Below are positions 21,699 through 32,729 of a stretch of 64,000 bases of DNA, piece after piece. The DNA is taken from the NCBI RefSeq assembly GCF_040954645.1, contig NC_092808.1:114926049-114990048 (forward strand). Reading direction: 5' to 3'. The notes under the pieces were generated by a model. That model ran no database searches. It saw only the letters and a program-made list of their open reading frames with translations, and was not told where the DNA came from. How positions within the stretch are numbered: the stretch's first letter is position 1; each line of letters begins with the position of its first letter. The translations under genes and the position numbers were made by a program. Origin of the DNA: Diabrotica undecimpunctata (taxonomy: Eukaryota; Arthropoda; Insecta; Coleoptera; Chrysomelidae).

Positions 21699-21860
21699 AA
21701 TTTGTTTTAAGTTGTTTTCTCAAAAATCTTCTTTGGATGGACACAAAATAGTTCACACTGGGGAAAATCCTTACAAGTGCGAAATTTGTTTTAAGCAGTG
21801 TCCCCAAAAATTTCATTTGAAACACATTTGACGTTGCACACTGGAGAAAAACCTCAAGTA
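21699..21860 (+). pseudogene. Two decayed fingers beyond the stop of zinc-finger gene 1
   Basis: After the frame change near 21690 one complete finger ([17 protein letters not shown]...) and most of another ([15 protein letters not shown]) can be read in a different frame. A second 1-base loss follows near 21823. The ancestral array therefore had at least 18 fingers. Confidence 0.75.
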
Positions 21861-22054
21861 CAATGAAAACCTTGTAGTAACCTAGTAATCAGTATCCATA
21901 AACAAATAGCGGCAGCAGAATGGTCGCGTTTTACATTGGCAGTGATCTAACTCGTTCTGAAACATGGACAGAAAAGTAATACAAAATAAACCGGCATTTC
22001 GTCGAAACCGAATTCGTATAAAAAATTGGTTATGTGGTGTAATGAAGTAACTGA

Positions 22055-22320
22055 CTAAGGTTTTTCATAATCATATTCGTCGCTTATATCTACGTCACTT
22101 TGATACGTGCCACAATCGGGGGCATTTAAAGATGACTCAAACAGCAGATCTTTCACATATGCTGGTCTTTCTCTTCTGATGTTTGCATGTGCTGAAAGCT
22201 CGATATAGTGGCTCTTCGAAAGAGCACCTAGAAGTATTACTTTACTTGCACACATTTGCCATAATGCCATACTGTTATTCCAACGTAAGCAATATAGCGT
22301 GCGATTGTCGATTGGAGGAC
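22055..22320 (-). other. Unrecognised coding-like remnant
   Basis: The minus frame ends with an acidic tail (DVDISDEYDYEKP) before a TAG at 22055 and contains ANIRRERPAYVKDLL. The composition is protein-like rather than random, but I do not recognise the family. Its upstream part runs into the opposite-strand LINE fragment at 22318, so it is truncated. Confidence 0.25.
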
Positions 22321-22515
22321 CGAGAATTAGTATCCTGAGGTTTGCCGATGACACATTAATAATCGCTTTAAAACAAGAAGAAATGGAAAACAATGTCTGG
22401 ATGAGAAAAGCAAAAAATATGGTCTACAACTAAATAAGAATAAGACAAAAATCATGCTTTTAGACGGAGCACAGAACAATATTAAACACATTAAAGACAT
22501 TGGGGGTGACTGAAA
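22318..22515 (+). pseudogene. LINE reverse transcriptase fragment with FADD motif
   Basis: Reads ILRFADDTLIIALKQEEME, the catalytic motif, then after a frameshift near 22410 GLQLNKNKTKIMLL. Only about 65 residues remain. Confidence 0.7.
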
Positions 22516-22549
22516 TTGTAGTGGTGACTAGAATTGTGTGTGCTGGTAA

Positions 22550-24450
22550 ATTTTGTTTCAGATTATAATGTAGTCAAAGAAGAAATGAAACTCGATTGAT
22601 AGTCGATAAAACTTTATTGTTCTGTACACTTGTAGCGTCAATGATTGACTGAGAATCCGCTAAGGGCAACTGTTATACACCTTGACTTATGGCGGCGTTG
22701 CCAGTGGGTACAATATTGTCAGGTGTATTACAAATTAAAAGTAAAAATATACTGAACATAACTTACCCCTTTGAAGGGACTTCAAAAAACATACAAATAT
22801 TGATGAAAAGAAATACAATATAGTAATTCAAAATTAAAATGGAATTGTCTTTAACGGAATTTAACACTAAAATAAATTGTTAATTCACTGTGTCTTTTTC
22901 TATAGGCAAAGGACACAAATGTCTCACGGAACGGATCACAACTTTTGAAAATATTTCCACTTCTGCCACTCAAGAAACTCCATCCTTTCCAGGGAACAAC
23001 CGTAGAATTCTTCCCATTGGCCACTTGTCTGGACGTTGTTGATCATTCTTGATGAATACTAGTGCACCAACAGCAACCGGAGTAGCCTGGTTTTTCCATT
23101 TATATTGAAAGCGCAGTTGAGAAATGTATTCTTTTGTGAATTATATCCCAAATTGTTGGTATAATTGTTGAACAAATCGTAGTCTAGACAGCCTGCTTGG
23201 CGGAACTTCATATACTTTAGGTTCAGGAAGCATTGTAATTGGACGACCAATTAAAAAATGTGATGGAGTAAATGATGGAAGAAGCGGATTAAAATTTTCA
23301 TAAATTAAAATTCTATTCAACATTGTTTGCTGTAAAAAATGTTTTGTGCTTTTTACTGCTGCTTCCCATAGACCACCAAAGTTGGGCGAATATGGTGGTA
23401 TAAAATGACAATGAATATTGTCTTTTGATGCATATTGAGTAATAGCATTTTCTTTTTTTAACAAGAATTTTCGAAACTCTTTTAATTTATTTCTCGTTCG
23501 GACAAATGTACTACCGTTATCTTATCTGAATAGACATCTGAAGGTACTCCTCGTCGAGAAGTAAAACGTTTGAGACAAGATAAAAAACATTCTGTTGTGA
23601 AATTTGATACCAATTCTAAGTGAATTGCTTTTGTGCTAAAACAAACCAAAACACAAATGTAACTGTTCAATATTATTAGATCCCGTCAAAATCAAAAGGT
23701 CATCTACATAAAAATCATTGTGAATAGTTTAAGATGCAATTGGAAATATGTTTTCATATTCTGTAACTACTTGATTGAGACATTTTATTGCTAGATAGGG
23801 AGCAGATTTTGTACCATATGTAACGGTATTGAGTTGATACGAGGATATCATCAAAAACAACTCTTATTTTTGATGTTCTACTTATTTGCTTCAAAACAGC
23901 ATGATGTGGTAAATATTAGTGTGAGCTTGTTAGATTGTCTACTGAAATTTTAGTCATGACCGAATTGTATGTATTGAATAAATTGTTTTTATAAATTATA
24001 AAATACAGTGTTTGATTTAAAACGTTTTTCAAAGACAAGAAATATTGAATTGCTTTCTCGTCTGAGTCGCCAGGAGTACCTATATGAGTTTTTCCAAAGA
24101 CAAGAAACGTTGCACTGCTTTCTCCTCTGAGTCACCTAAGAGTATACGAGATCATTTTAATGGAAATTTTACTATAAGTTGACCATTTTAATAACTCCTC
24201 ACAATGCAGTTCATCCGTTGACATTTCAATATTGAGTTCCCAAAATTTTTTTAATTGATGATCTTGTATAACAAAATTTTTTGAAAAATTGCAAATAGAA
24301 TAATTTATTGAATTATTTATAGCACCAGAAACGATCCACCCTTATTTGGTATTTTGGAAAATTGGGTTTTTTTTCCTACAGTAATTTTTTCATCCAATAT
24401 TAAATCCCAAAATAATCTAACTCATGAGCATATCAATCTCATTAGCAACA
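22550..24450 (-). mobile_element. BEL/Pao-type LTR retrotransposon fragment
   Basis: Minus-strand order: a protease/RT junction region (24450-24150), degenerate reverse transcriptase ending in YVDD (about 23690), then a direct jump into the integrase core (23670-23480) and the integrase C-terminal part (to about 22880). A polypurine tract near 22780 precedes LTR-like sequence with AATAAA (22550-22770). RNase H and much of RT are missing through a deletion between YVDD and integrase. Several stops are present, so it is a non-functional old copy. Confidence 0.7.
22880..23670 (-). pseudogene. BEL/Pao integrase remnant
   Basis: Two adjoining frames contain STKAIHLELVSNFTTE and RRGVPSDVYSD (core, second Asp region), then IPPYSPNFGGLWEAAVKSTK (Glu region) and the BEL C-terminal pattern KWPMGRI-x(5)-GKDGV ending in CPLPIE. 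A frameshift lies near 23475 and stops lie at about 23140 and 22975. Confidence 0.7.
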
Positions 24451-24559
24451 CACGTTAGCCAAAGCTAATAGTATTAACCTACCGGACAAGTAGGAACAGT
24501 CAGGCCAAGCATCAATAGATTGATATAAAGGATTTCGAAAACGGCATCCAAATTTGAGC

Positions 24560-25860
24560 CTACGAACCCCCGAAGGTTTCGAGCCTACAACCCGCAGAAG
24601 GATTTAATCCTGCTAATGTAAAATTATGTTTTGAAAAACTAATGAAAATATTTGATATAAATGAAAAGTGTTTAATATCGGTTGACTGTTAAAAAGATTC
24701 AATAGGAGCTGTACTTTTGCAATAAGGTCAACCAGTAGCTTACATATCAAAAGCTTTAACTTTAACACAACAAAACTACGCACAAATTGAGAAAGAACTT
24801 GGAGTTCTGGTGGCATTCGAGAAATTTCATAAATATGTATATGCTTTAAAGTTTGATATAAAAACTGATCACAAACCATTGATATCCATAGTAAAGAAAC
24901 CTTCAATGAATGCGCCACCACGACTTCAAAGAATGTGATTTAAATTGCAGAGGTATGATTATAATGTGATGTATAAAAAAAAGAAAAGAATTATATATAG
25001 CTGATACGCTATCGAGATGTTGCTCGGAATTGCCTGTAATAAAGAATGATTTAGATATTGAACTTGAATCACAAATTTGTTTAGTAAGATTAAACATCAA
25101 TGTTTCAAATAATCAACTGCAAAGAAGAGACTAGCAAAAACAAAACTTTAATTGATCTAAAGATTTTCATAAAAAAAGGTTGGCCAAAACAAATAAATAA
25201 TATACATAAAGATTTAAAAGCATTTTTTAAGATTAAAGATGAATTAACCTTTGATAGTTTGCTGATGAGGAATAGTCAAATTATAATTCCTGATGCAATG
25301 AGGAAAGAAATGTTAAAAAGAATTCACTATGGCCATCAAGGAATAAATAAATGTAAAATGTTAGCAAGACAATCATTATATTGGCCTTCCATGACAGTTG
25401 AAATTGGGAATGAAGTTAAAGGTTGCCCAATTTGAAAATGCAAAAAGAGAACCTTTAATTCCACACAATATCCCAAAACTCCCCTAGGAGGAAGTTGGCT
25501 CTGATATATTTTACATAGGTCAAAAAATTTAATGGTGGTAGATTATTATAGTAAATATCCAGAAATTAGTCTGTTGAAAGATACAACCAGATTAACTATA
25601 GTTACACACTTAAAATCGATATTTGCTCGTCATGGAATATCAAAAATCTTTACTCTGATGGTGGACCACAATATATAGCCAATGAATTTGTTAAATTTTG
25701 CCAAGAATGGGAATGTAAAAGCATAAAGTCAAGCCCAGAAAATCATAGATATAATGGTCTAAGTGAAAGATATATTCAAACCTACAAAAAAGCGTTAAGA
25801 AAATCTCATAAAGATGGTAAAGATACACGCATGTTTTTGAAAAAACTAAATAAAAATAAT
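24560..25860 (+). pseudogene. Gypsy-type pol fragment (RNase H to integrase core)
   Basis: Plus-strand order: RNase H (QNYAQIEKELGVLVAFEKF, TDHKPLISIV, 24700-24960), then the zinc-binding H2C2 domain of integrase (RIHYGHQGINKC...CPI, 25310-25435), then a badly decayed integrase core to about 25860. Several stops and frameshifts interrupt it. It abuts the BEL fragment in tail-to-tail orientation near 24470. Confidence 0.7.
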
Positions 25861-26064
25861 TTTTTTTTCTATAAAAATATCTCTTATTATGTGTACCGGT
25901 TCATATATCAACCAAAAAAATCAGTATTAAAAAGAAAAAAATTAACTTTGGCCACAAAGGGTTAAGTGTCAAGCTGTCAAACTCATTTGAATGAAGCTAT
26001 CTTCATCGGAACCGTCCATATTTTCTGATTTGTGTCATTGTGTCTATGATGTGGTTTGTTTACT

Positions 26065-26095
26065 ATGGAATTTAACGTTGAAACAAAGAAGATAG
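26065..26095 (+). CDS. Possible first-exon start of zinc-finger gene 2
   Basis: ATG at 26065 begins MEFNVETKK, in a context (gtttgtttactATGGAA) very like the start of the other loci (tttgttagctATGGAA). The reading then enters an insertion whose 14-bp inverted end starts at 26096. The matching continuation (GTTGAAATTAAGGAAGAG) begins at 30783, just past the other end. The original exon would be split by 4.7 kb. Confidence 0.4.
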
Positions 26096-28110
26096 ACGCT
26101 TATAGAAGACCAGTTCAAATGGGCGATTTGGTTACGGTTTAAGAGGGTGGCTGCATAAACTCACAGCGTGGTGCCGTGGCCGTCGGCTTAAAACTATCTT
26201 GAAAATTTCATAATGAAATATGTAGTTAGGGGGAAGTGGGAAAGGAGTACGAACGGGTAACTTTGCATCTACGCCTAAACAAATTTCGATGCCATTGATT
26301 TGCAAACTGTCTTTTTTTTTGTTTTTTCACAATAAAATCTTTATTTTCAATATATTAAATTGTTAAATTTTTAATTTTAAAACTTAAAAATGTATGATAT
26401 TTACAATATTCAAAGTATTTATTTTTTTAATTGTATAACTTTGAATTAAAAATTGGTTTGTTCCAACACAACGAAAAACCGTCACATAACTTTTTATTAT
26501 ACTGTTTTTCTGCCCAGAAATTAACGAAACAATTTTAAAAAATTTCAATTTAAAAAAAAAGTATTCAATGAAACTTTTTACTAAATTATGAAATTTTCCA
26601 TTTCGCCAAAACTTCCATTTCATCCATAATTTTTCAATAACAACAAAAAGCATTCCTGATTTATTTTTGAAATAACAAAATAAACTTTAACAGTACATTT
26701 TAATGAATAGTACCTATATGTGAAAGTTTTTACGCTGTATGGGTACTATTTAATCTTGTTTTAAAATAACAACTAATAGTATCTAATACGGGCTTTACAC
26801 CAACAATAAATTCACGAAGAAATTCATGAATTTATTCATCAATTTCTGTGTCAATAAATTCGTGAATTTCTTGGATGTAAAAGTTTCTTTGACTTCAAAT
26901 AAATTTTTACATCAAGTGTCATTATTTCAGTAGTACCAATGGTTTTATTATTGGATGTTATTTATTGTTGTTTGTTTGAATAAAGATATTTTGGATTTGG
27001 AAATATAATCAGAAAACAATATCGTTTTAAAAAGAAAATAGTGATTAAGATTGTACAAAAAATTATGCTGAATTTGGTAAAGAGTAAGAGCTTGACCAAG
27101 AGGTAAAAATTAGTGGAAATTACATGTAATTAGTGAAAACTGTTGATTTTGGACACAGAAGATAATTTCAAATAACTTTAATAAGGACAACATAGCTACA
27201 GAAACAGAAAAAGCGGTAATTTTATTTTTTTTTGTATGATAGAACAAGAAAATCTAGCATTCATTACATACTAAAAATTAACTGCTGTTAGCAGAAATGT
27301 TAATCAATTCATTGTGACTTTTAGAATGATGAAAGCCTTTATTTAAATACAATACCTGCCTGCACCAAGTCGAAGTAAAGAAGAAAGAAAGGTACAATAC
27401 TTTTTATAATCTTTTAACCACTATTCATAATATATTCTCAAGAGATACCTAATAAAAATAAATGGGTATGTTTATTGTTAGAATATTGAGATGTGTACAA
27501 TTCTAATCAAAAAGAGAAGTTGTAAAGAAATGAATACTTAAAAACAAATAAAAAAAACCAGTAATACTTTACCACTAGTTTGTGAGCTGATTATTTACAA
27601 TTTTAATAATTTGTCTAACATATTACAATTTACTTTATTGAATAGTAGGGTAGGGTAGGACTAAACTAAATATATAAAAATACAATCATTTTTAAATATA
27701 ATATAATTTAAATGGTAAATGAAGAATCATAATAACAGGAATAAAAGCTAGTTTTAATATTTGTTATACACAAACTATTTTTTTTCTAAATAAAAAATTG
27801 TATTTACAGATTTTATTCCTAGGATATGGAATCCTGCATTTTTAAAGAAAGATAGTCAACTTTGGAAGGAAACTATGAATAATAAAGTATAAGAGTAAGA
27901 AGATTAATAGGAAAGAATAAAATTAGTAGCAGGCCAAAGTCTTTATGTAGAAAAAGCGGAGAAGAGAACACAACAGAAACATGTCAGAGAAATGGAACTG
28001 GCAGAAGACATGAATTGAAAAGAAATAGATTTATTAGGTTTAAAAATTAGATTATTCAAAGAAAAATTTAATAAAAAATTTATAAAGAAATTATATGTAT
28101 ATTAATGATC

Positions 28111-28296
28111 CTACTGAGGTTTTCCCATAAAAAAATATTTTATAGGGCTCTCAAACATCTTCAACTTAAGTTCAATAATGTCTTTATTTAGCAATTCATC
28201 TTCAAAATTGTCTCCACTTTGATTTTTCAATTGAATCATTTCAACTGTACAGCCACTTCCATTGACTAAAATGGGAAACTTTCTTCTTCCATACAC
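28111..28296 (-). other. Unrecognised short frame inside the Harbinger-like element
   Basis: About 61 residues ending FESPIKYFFMGKPQ. It could be the end of an accessory protein of the host element, but no domain is recognisable. Confidence 0.2.
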
Positions 28297-28934
28297 ATTT
28301 TGTTACATATCTGGGATTCATTATACAAAATTTCAGGATGTCTTAGTGAATTGTTTCAGTGGACTTCTGAATGTGAATTTAAAACGTTATCAATAATATA
28401 GAATAATCCATATCTGGTTCTAAAAAATAGATCAATGGACTCGATGCAAACTTAATTTAACAATCCTATCAATAATACAGAATTATCCATACCGGTTCCA
28501 TCAATACTGGGTTCAAAAAGAAAATATATCCAGCGAGTATCAGAATTTAAAATCAATCTTTGATGTATTTAGAGCATTTATTGTAAATTTTTAGAATTCC
28601 ATGATACATCCTTGATATTATTTGGATAATTAATGATTTATAACTCTTTTTTGCAAGTTGCTGGTTTTGAGAATCATGAGTCGAATATGAAAACCTAGCT
28701 ACTATCTCCATACTTTTCATTTTGCAATCTTATAATACTTGGCATTTCAAAGAAAACCATCCTTTCCTGTTTCAGAAATCAAAAGCACCCATATCTCTTG
28801 GAAAATGTTGTTTAATCAATTTTTAAACTTTCAAGATGATAAAAACATTTACCTAATGACTAGACCAAGTAAAAGATAAGGGTGAAGAAAAAGGTAGAAT
28901 TATATAATCTTTTATTAACAAATATTTAGGTACT

Positions 28935-29900
28935 ATATACAAGGTGGTCCAGAATTATGTACATTAATTTCTAGAGCTCATAGTACGTCCAAAAATAAGG
29001 GTACTTCTTTATGTACACTTTTTTATAAAACAATAATAAGGGAGATACAACCCTTTAAAGGGGTGAATTGAAATTCTTATTTTTTCAAATATCTTCCAAA
29101 CGGTTTTGAATACGGAGTTCATATTTTGGGAGTGATTATAAGACATTAGGATAATTAATTTCATGTCACCACCTACCACATCCTATATTAATACAGGGTA
29201 GTTTTGGAGGGTAAGTGGGGGTTATTGCGTCACATGTTTTTTAATTTTTACATATTTTAAAAATTGTTTCCTTAGACTTTTCTACGCAAAAAAGGTGCGC
29301 TTGTAATATATTTCGATAGATATCACCGTTTTCGATTTATTTAAACTCGAAGGTATACATGTATTTTATTGTAATCGTTACATTTCTTAATATTCATCAA
29401 GTATGCTTTGGAATTGACACTTGTGTTAGCAATAATATTACAAATTAATGGAAAACTTAATTAATACTTAACATTTAATTAATGGCGAAAATAATATTTC
29501 ACAATAACTGTTCAAAATGTCCTCCATTTTGTTGAATACATAATCTTATTCTTTTATTTAGCGAACGCATTAATCCATTTAATGTTACTGGATCGTTTTG
29601 TAAATCGGTAAATACTTGTTCAATTTTGTCTCTTAACTCATTTACTGTATTAATTGGAGTGTTATACACTTTTGATTTCAAATAACTCCATACTGTAAAG
29701 TCCATTGGATTAAGATCACAACTACGAGCAGGCCAATGAATCGGTGCATCCGCACCCCGGCCTATCCACCTATCAGGGAAATGTTCATGTAACCACCTTC
29801 TACAAATTCTTGTGTAATGTGGTGTAGCACCATCATGCATGAAAAACATGTTTCTTCGTATTTGTAATGGAATATCTTCCAAAATATCATGTATATAATA
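28935..29900 (-). mobile_element. Truncated mariner-like element
   Basis: One end begins near 28935 (tacaaggtggtccagaatta), typical of mariner-like termini. The transposase C-terminal third is on the minus strand. The other end, including the N-terminal coding half, is missing. Confidence 0.6.
29499..29882 (-). pseudogene. Mariner-like transposase, C-terminal part
   Basis: The frame contains FMHDGATPHY (second catalytic Asp) and WPARSCDLNPMDFTVWSYLK (third Asp), with 43 residues between them. The first Asp and the DNA-binding region are absent because of truncation. It ends naturally with GGHFEQLL and a stop. Confidence 0.8.
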
Positions 29901-30778
29901 TAATATATTCTCAAAGCATTAAATAAATAATATTTGAAAAAAAGATGTAAGAAAGAGAAAAGTAAATAAAACTAGAGTTTTCTGTTTCGAAATTGTATGT
30001 TTTTCCTAAAAAAAAAATACATAATATTATTTTCTGTCTTTTATTATAGAATATTAAACTTACCTCTTTTCCATAACTATTACTTGACACGACTTAAAAA
30101 TGCAAAGTTCAATTTGGTTCAAATGGTTCAATAATCAAAAGCAAAATAATTATTATCCCTACTTCGCGCCAAATCTACACAGGTTGGTGACACTGAATTC
30201 ACGTCCAATAAATGTGAAAAATAGAACATGTTCTATTTCGTCAATTTCTTCACGAATTTATTCATGAAGTTATTCACGGCAAAATTGGATGTCAAATTGT
30301 GCTTTACACACGTCAAATTTGACCTTGAAGCGACTTCATGAATTTCTTCATGAATTTATTGTTGGTGTAAAGCCCGTATAAAACATAATTTTCACAATGA
30401 ATGAATATTGGTGAAATTATTACAATATAGTCTTAAACTGATTTATAATTAAGATTTGTACATATTTCAATTAAAAATTTGAATTATAATAATTTTTTTA
30501 AAAAGATTAATTTATTAAAAGTTAAAATAATATTATTTTCTTTAAACAATTTTATAAAACGCAAAAATTTAATCCTATTCTACGACCACGCGGCATCTAC
30601 ATATAAAAATATCTAAAGTTGCATTTATTGCCCCACTCTTTCATATTTTAGAAGCAAACCGCTTCTTAGTGGTACCACGTGCAACACGTGCGTTCCACTC
30701 GACCGACCCACTTTTCTTTATCTATGACCCATCTTTTGCTAACACTCAAAAATAACAGTGAATAATTCTTCTATAAGC

Positions 30779-31075
30779 GTTGGTTGAAATTAAGGAAGAG
30801 TCTTTTGAATATGACGAAAGACATATAGAGAGTCAGCTATCCACTTCAATAGATCTTGGACACTTGAAGAATGAACCAGAATTTAACTCAGGTAAGGCAA
30901 TTAAGAAAATAGGTTAATTAAAAGTGATATACTTAATCTCTATTTTTATTACCTCTGTCAGTAAAAGTTGGTGTTAAGAAAGAGTACGTTGAAGGTAACC
31001 TACGGTTTATGGAGAGTCAACCATCCACCTTTGATCTGGAATGCTTGAAGAACGAATCAGATGAATATAACTCTG
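30779..31075 (+). CDS. Two acidic 5' exons of zinc-finger gene 2 (30779-30891 and 30962-31075)
   Basis: Both are phase 1 to phase 1. The first runs from a ttcttctataag acceptor to GTAAG and encodes LVEIKEESFEYD...LGHLKNEPEFNS. The second runs from ctctgtcag to GTAAG and encodes VKVGVKKEYVEGN...LKNESDEYNS. The first lacks an in-frame ATG; it may be an internal exon or the back half of a split first exon. Joined in phase they lead to the finger exon at 33958. Confidence 0.6.
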
Positions 31076-31164
31076 GTAAGATAAATGATAAAACTATGGG
31101 ACAATCAACGATGTAATATACTACATCGTACTAAAAGCTAAAGTAAAGTATATTACATCGTTGC

Positions 31165-31215
31165 CCGTTGGGGACAATGATTAGTTTAGGGCAATAAACA
31201 TAACGGTTTTTTTAA
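31165..31215 (+). repeat. Single terminal sequence of the TTGGGG(A)CAATGATTAG repeat family
   Basis: GTTGGGGACAATGATTAGTT with its continuation matches the inverted ends of the element at 57339-58480. No partner end was seen nearby. Confidence 0.5.
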
Positions 31216-31219
31216 TTGG

Positions 31220-31619
31220 GCCTTTGTATGTTTTATTGGATCCTTTTAACACTTTAGGTTATTGAGTACTAGTACAAGTATCTAAGCTTTAAGAACTTAA
31301 AATGTAAGTCAATTAAAAGGTTAACTCGTTATAGAGATACTGATATACTGTAAAGATTAAAAATGTTCTGCAAAAACTATTAGAAATGTATTATAACCAA
31401 TAACAACATCCTATACTCCAGCCAAGAAATAATGAAATAAGTCCTATGCCTTATATCATAAGTTATCATGTAAGTTAGCTGTCCTTATGAGTTTTACCAA
31501 GAAGCATATCTGTAGCGGAGAATTTATTTTTTATTTAGCATTATGGTATATTAAGAACACAAAAACAATATTTTTATAAAAAAAAACATTAAATGGAATA
31601 TTACAAACATCTAATATAT
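31220..31619. other. Intronic AT-rich sequence, nothing recognised
   Basis: It lies between the 5' exons and the finger exon of zinc-finger gene 2. No motif was seen. Confidence 0.4.
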
Positions 31620-31940
31620 TAATATATTCTAAAACATTTTCGATCTCATTCAGGAATTCCATCTTCTTAGTTTTTCTTGCTGTTCTGTCAATATATTACT
31701 CTCACTTATCTCTTTACTTCTTTTGTTAGAATTCCTTTTTGCTTTTGTTCAGTTTCTGGTAAAATTTTCTCGTCTCTATTGGCTTACTTAGATCTTGTAG
31801 TTCTTAAGTTCTTTGTTCATTTTTTCAAGTTTCTCTCTTCTTTCTGCAGGGGGTTTTCTTTTCTTTCTTGTATAGTTTTTTATATTCCTCCTGTGCTTGT
31901 TGGCTTCTGTATCCCTGTTTCATCATTAAATATCGTGGGC
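31620..31940 (-). pseudogene. LINE ORF2 linker fragment
   Basis: On the minus strand, charged segments such as KLNKSKKEF and LEKMNKELKNYK resemble the region between endonuclease and reverse transcriptase in RTE-like LINEs. Frameshifts and stops are frequent. The opposite-strand open frame at 31677-32114 is its shadow. Confidence 0.45.
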
Positions 31941-32339
31941 ATACTGGAAAACTCAGTAGTGTTGAGTGTCAAAAAAGTGTTGAGAAAAACGCATTTAAAT
32001 ATTATTAAACTTCTTAAAAATCAGGTACACTGGCTATTCAAGTTTTGGTACCTGGATATGATTTTGAAAGATATTAACCACAGGTGGTGTGCACATGCAT
32101 GTAACAATATTTGAAAAACATTATTTTATTTATGAAAACAGTGAAAGATATGGAGTTACTTGATTTTCCTTGTTATTGAATGTACCTCTTTAATATAACA
32201 GTTCATACATTTAAATCTATAAATTAATATTTATGGGGTAAAACCTTTTAGAGAAAAGAGTCTTTAATCTTTATAATATTAAAAAACAGATATACAGAGA
32301 GTTAATTTCAGACACTAACTCAGAAATAATTGTGATCAC

Positions 32340-32720
32340 TTATGTCCTCTTCAGTATCACTGTCCTGAACAGCTGGTTCAAGTATGACAACTATTACAAG
32401 TTTTGATGTGGGAAGAGACCTGTACCAATCTCAAAATTCATCTGGTATAATGTTGTTTTTGCACAACTTCTTCATTCTTGTTCTGAAATCTGATAGGTAG
32501 CTGTTCTTTGTAAAGCATGGGTAAATCTTTTGGTTGATTTGTTGGCCTCTATCCGAAATATATTTAACCAATCGTTCAGGGAATACACAATTACTTCCTT
32601 TTTTGCTTTTTCTATCGTACTATGCATGGGTTCAGCTTGCTGATTCCAGAAATTTATGTTCTATAATATCAATATGTGAATTGTGCACTGCGTATAACAA
32701 AATGGAAAAGACAAATCGAG
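32340..32720 (-). pseudogene. C-terminal remnant of the 'YDLQAVMP' repetitive family
   Basis: Minus strand: IDIIEHKFLES, then RKSKKGSNCVFPERLVKYIS, KKLCKNNIIPDEF, WYRSLPTSK, and an acidic end DSDTEEDISDHNYF. The order matches the end of the family whose N-terminal half is at 11790-12450. Stops occur near 32650 and 32430. The two pieces are not parts of one copy, since strands differ and 20 kb separates them. Confidence 0.5.
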
Positions 32721-32729
32721 AGATACAAG

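Larger units (their letters stand above)
26787..30378. mobile_element. PIF/Harbinger-like element, apparently without its transposase
   Basis: The ends TACGGGCTTTACACCAACAA (26787) and its mirror ending at 30378 match over 44 bases with one difference. TAA flanks both sides (26784-26786 and 30379-30381), the 3-bp duplication typical of PIF/Harbinger. The inside is AT-rich; the frame at 28111-28296 (-) is unrecognised. A mariner fragment occupies 28935-29900. It is non-autonomous or a decayed copy. Confidence 0.65.
26096..30780. mobile_element. 4.7-kb insertion bounded by 14-bp inverted repeats, with nested elements
   Basis: ACGCTTATAGAAGA at 26096-26109 is exactly mirrored at 30767-30780. 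The two ends carry GC-richer stretches of about 200 bp with only vague similarity. No transposase gene belonging to the outer element was seen. A Harbinger-like element (26787-30378) fills most of it. No short target duplication is obvious; the flanking GTTGAAA-x(2)-AAG-x-AAG similarity could be one, or reflect exon sequence. Confidence 0.45.

Noticed and set aside
20739..21825. Open frames on the minus strand opposite the zinc fingers
   Set aside because: They are shadows of the repeated finger codons; the repeats of phenylalanine-rich segments follow the finger period and have no independent signals.
25965..25985. Possible piggyBac end (CCACAAAGGG next to TTAA)
   Set aside because: Only one short end-like match with no partner end or coding sequence nearby.
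31677..32114. A 145-residue hydrophobic frame that looks membrane-like
   Set aside because: It lies opposite a degenerate LINE linker read on the minus strand; the hydrophobicity is the complement of lysine-rich codons.
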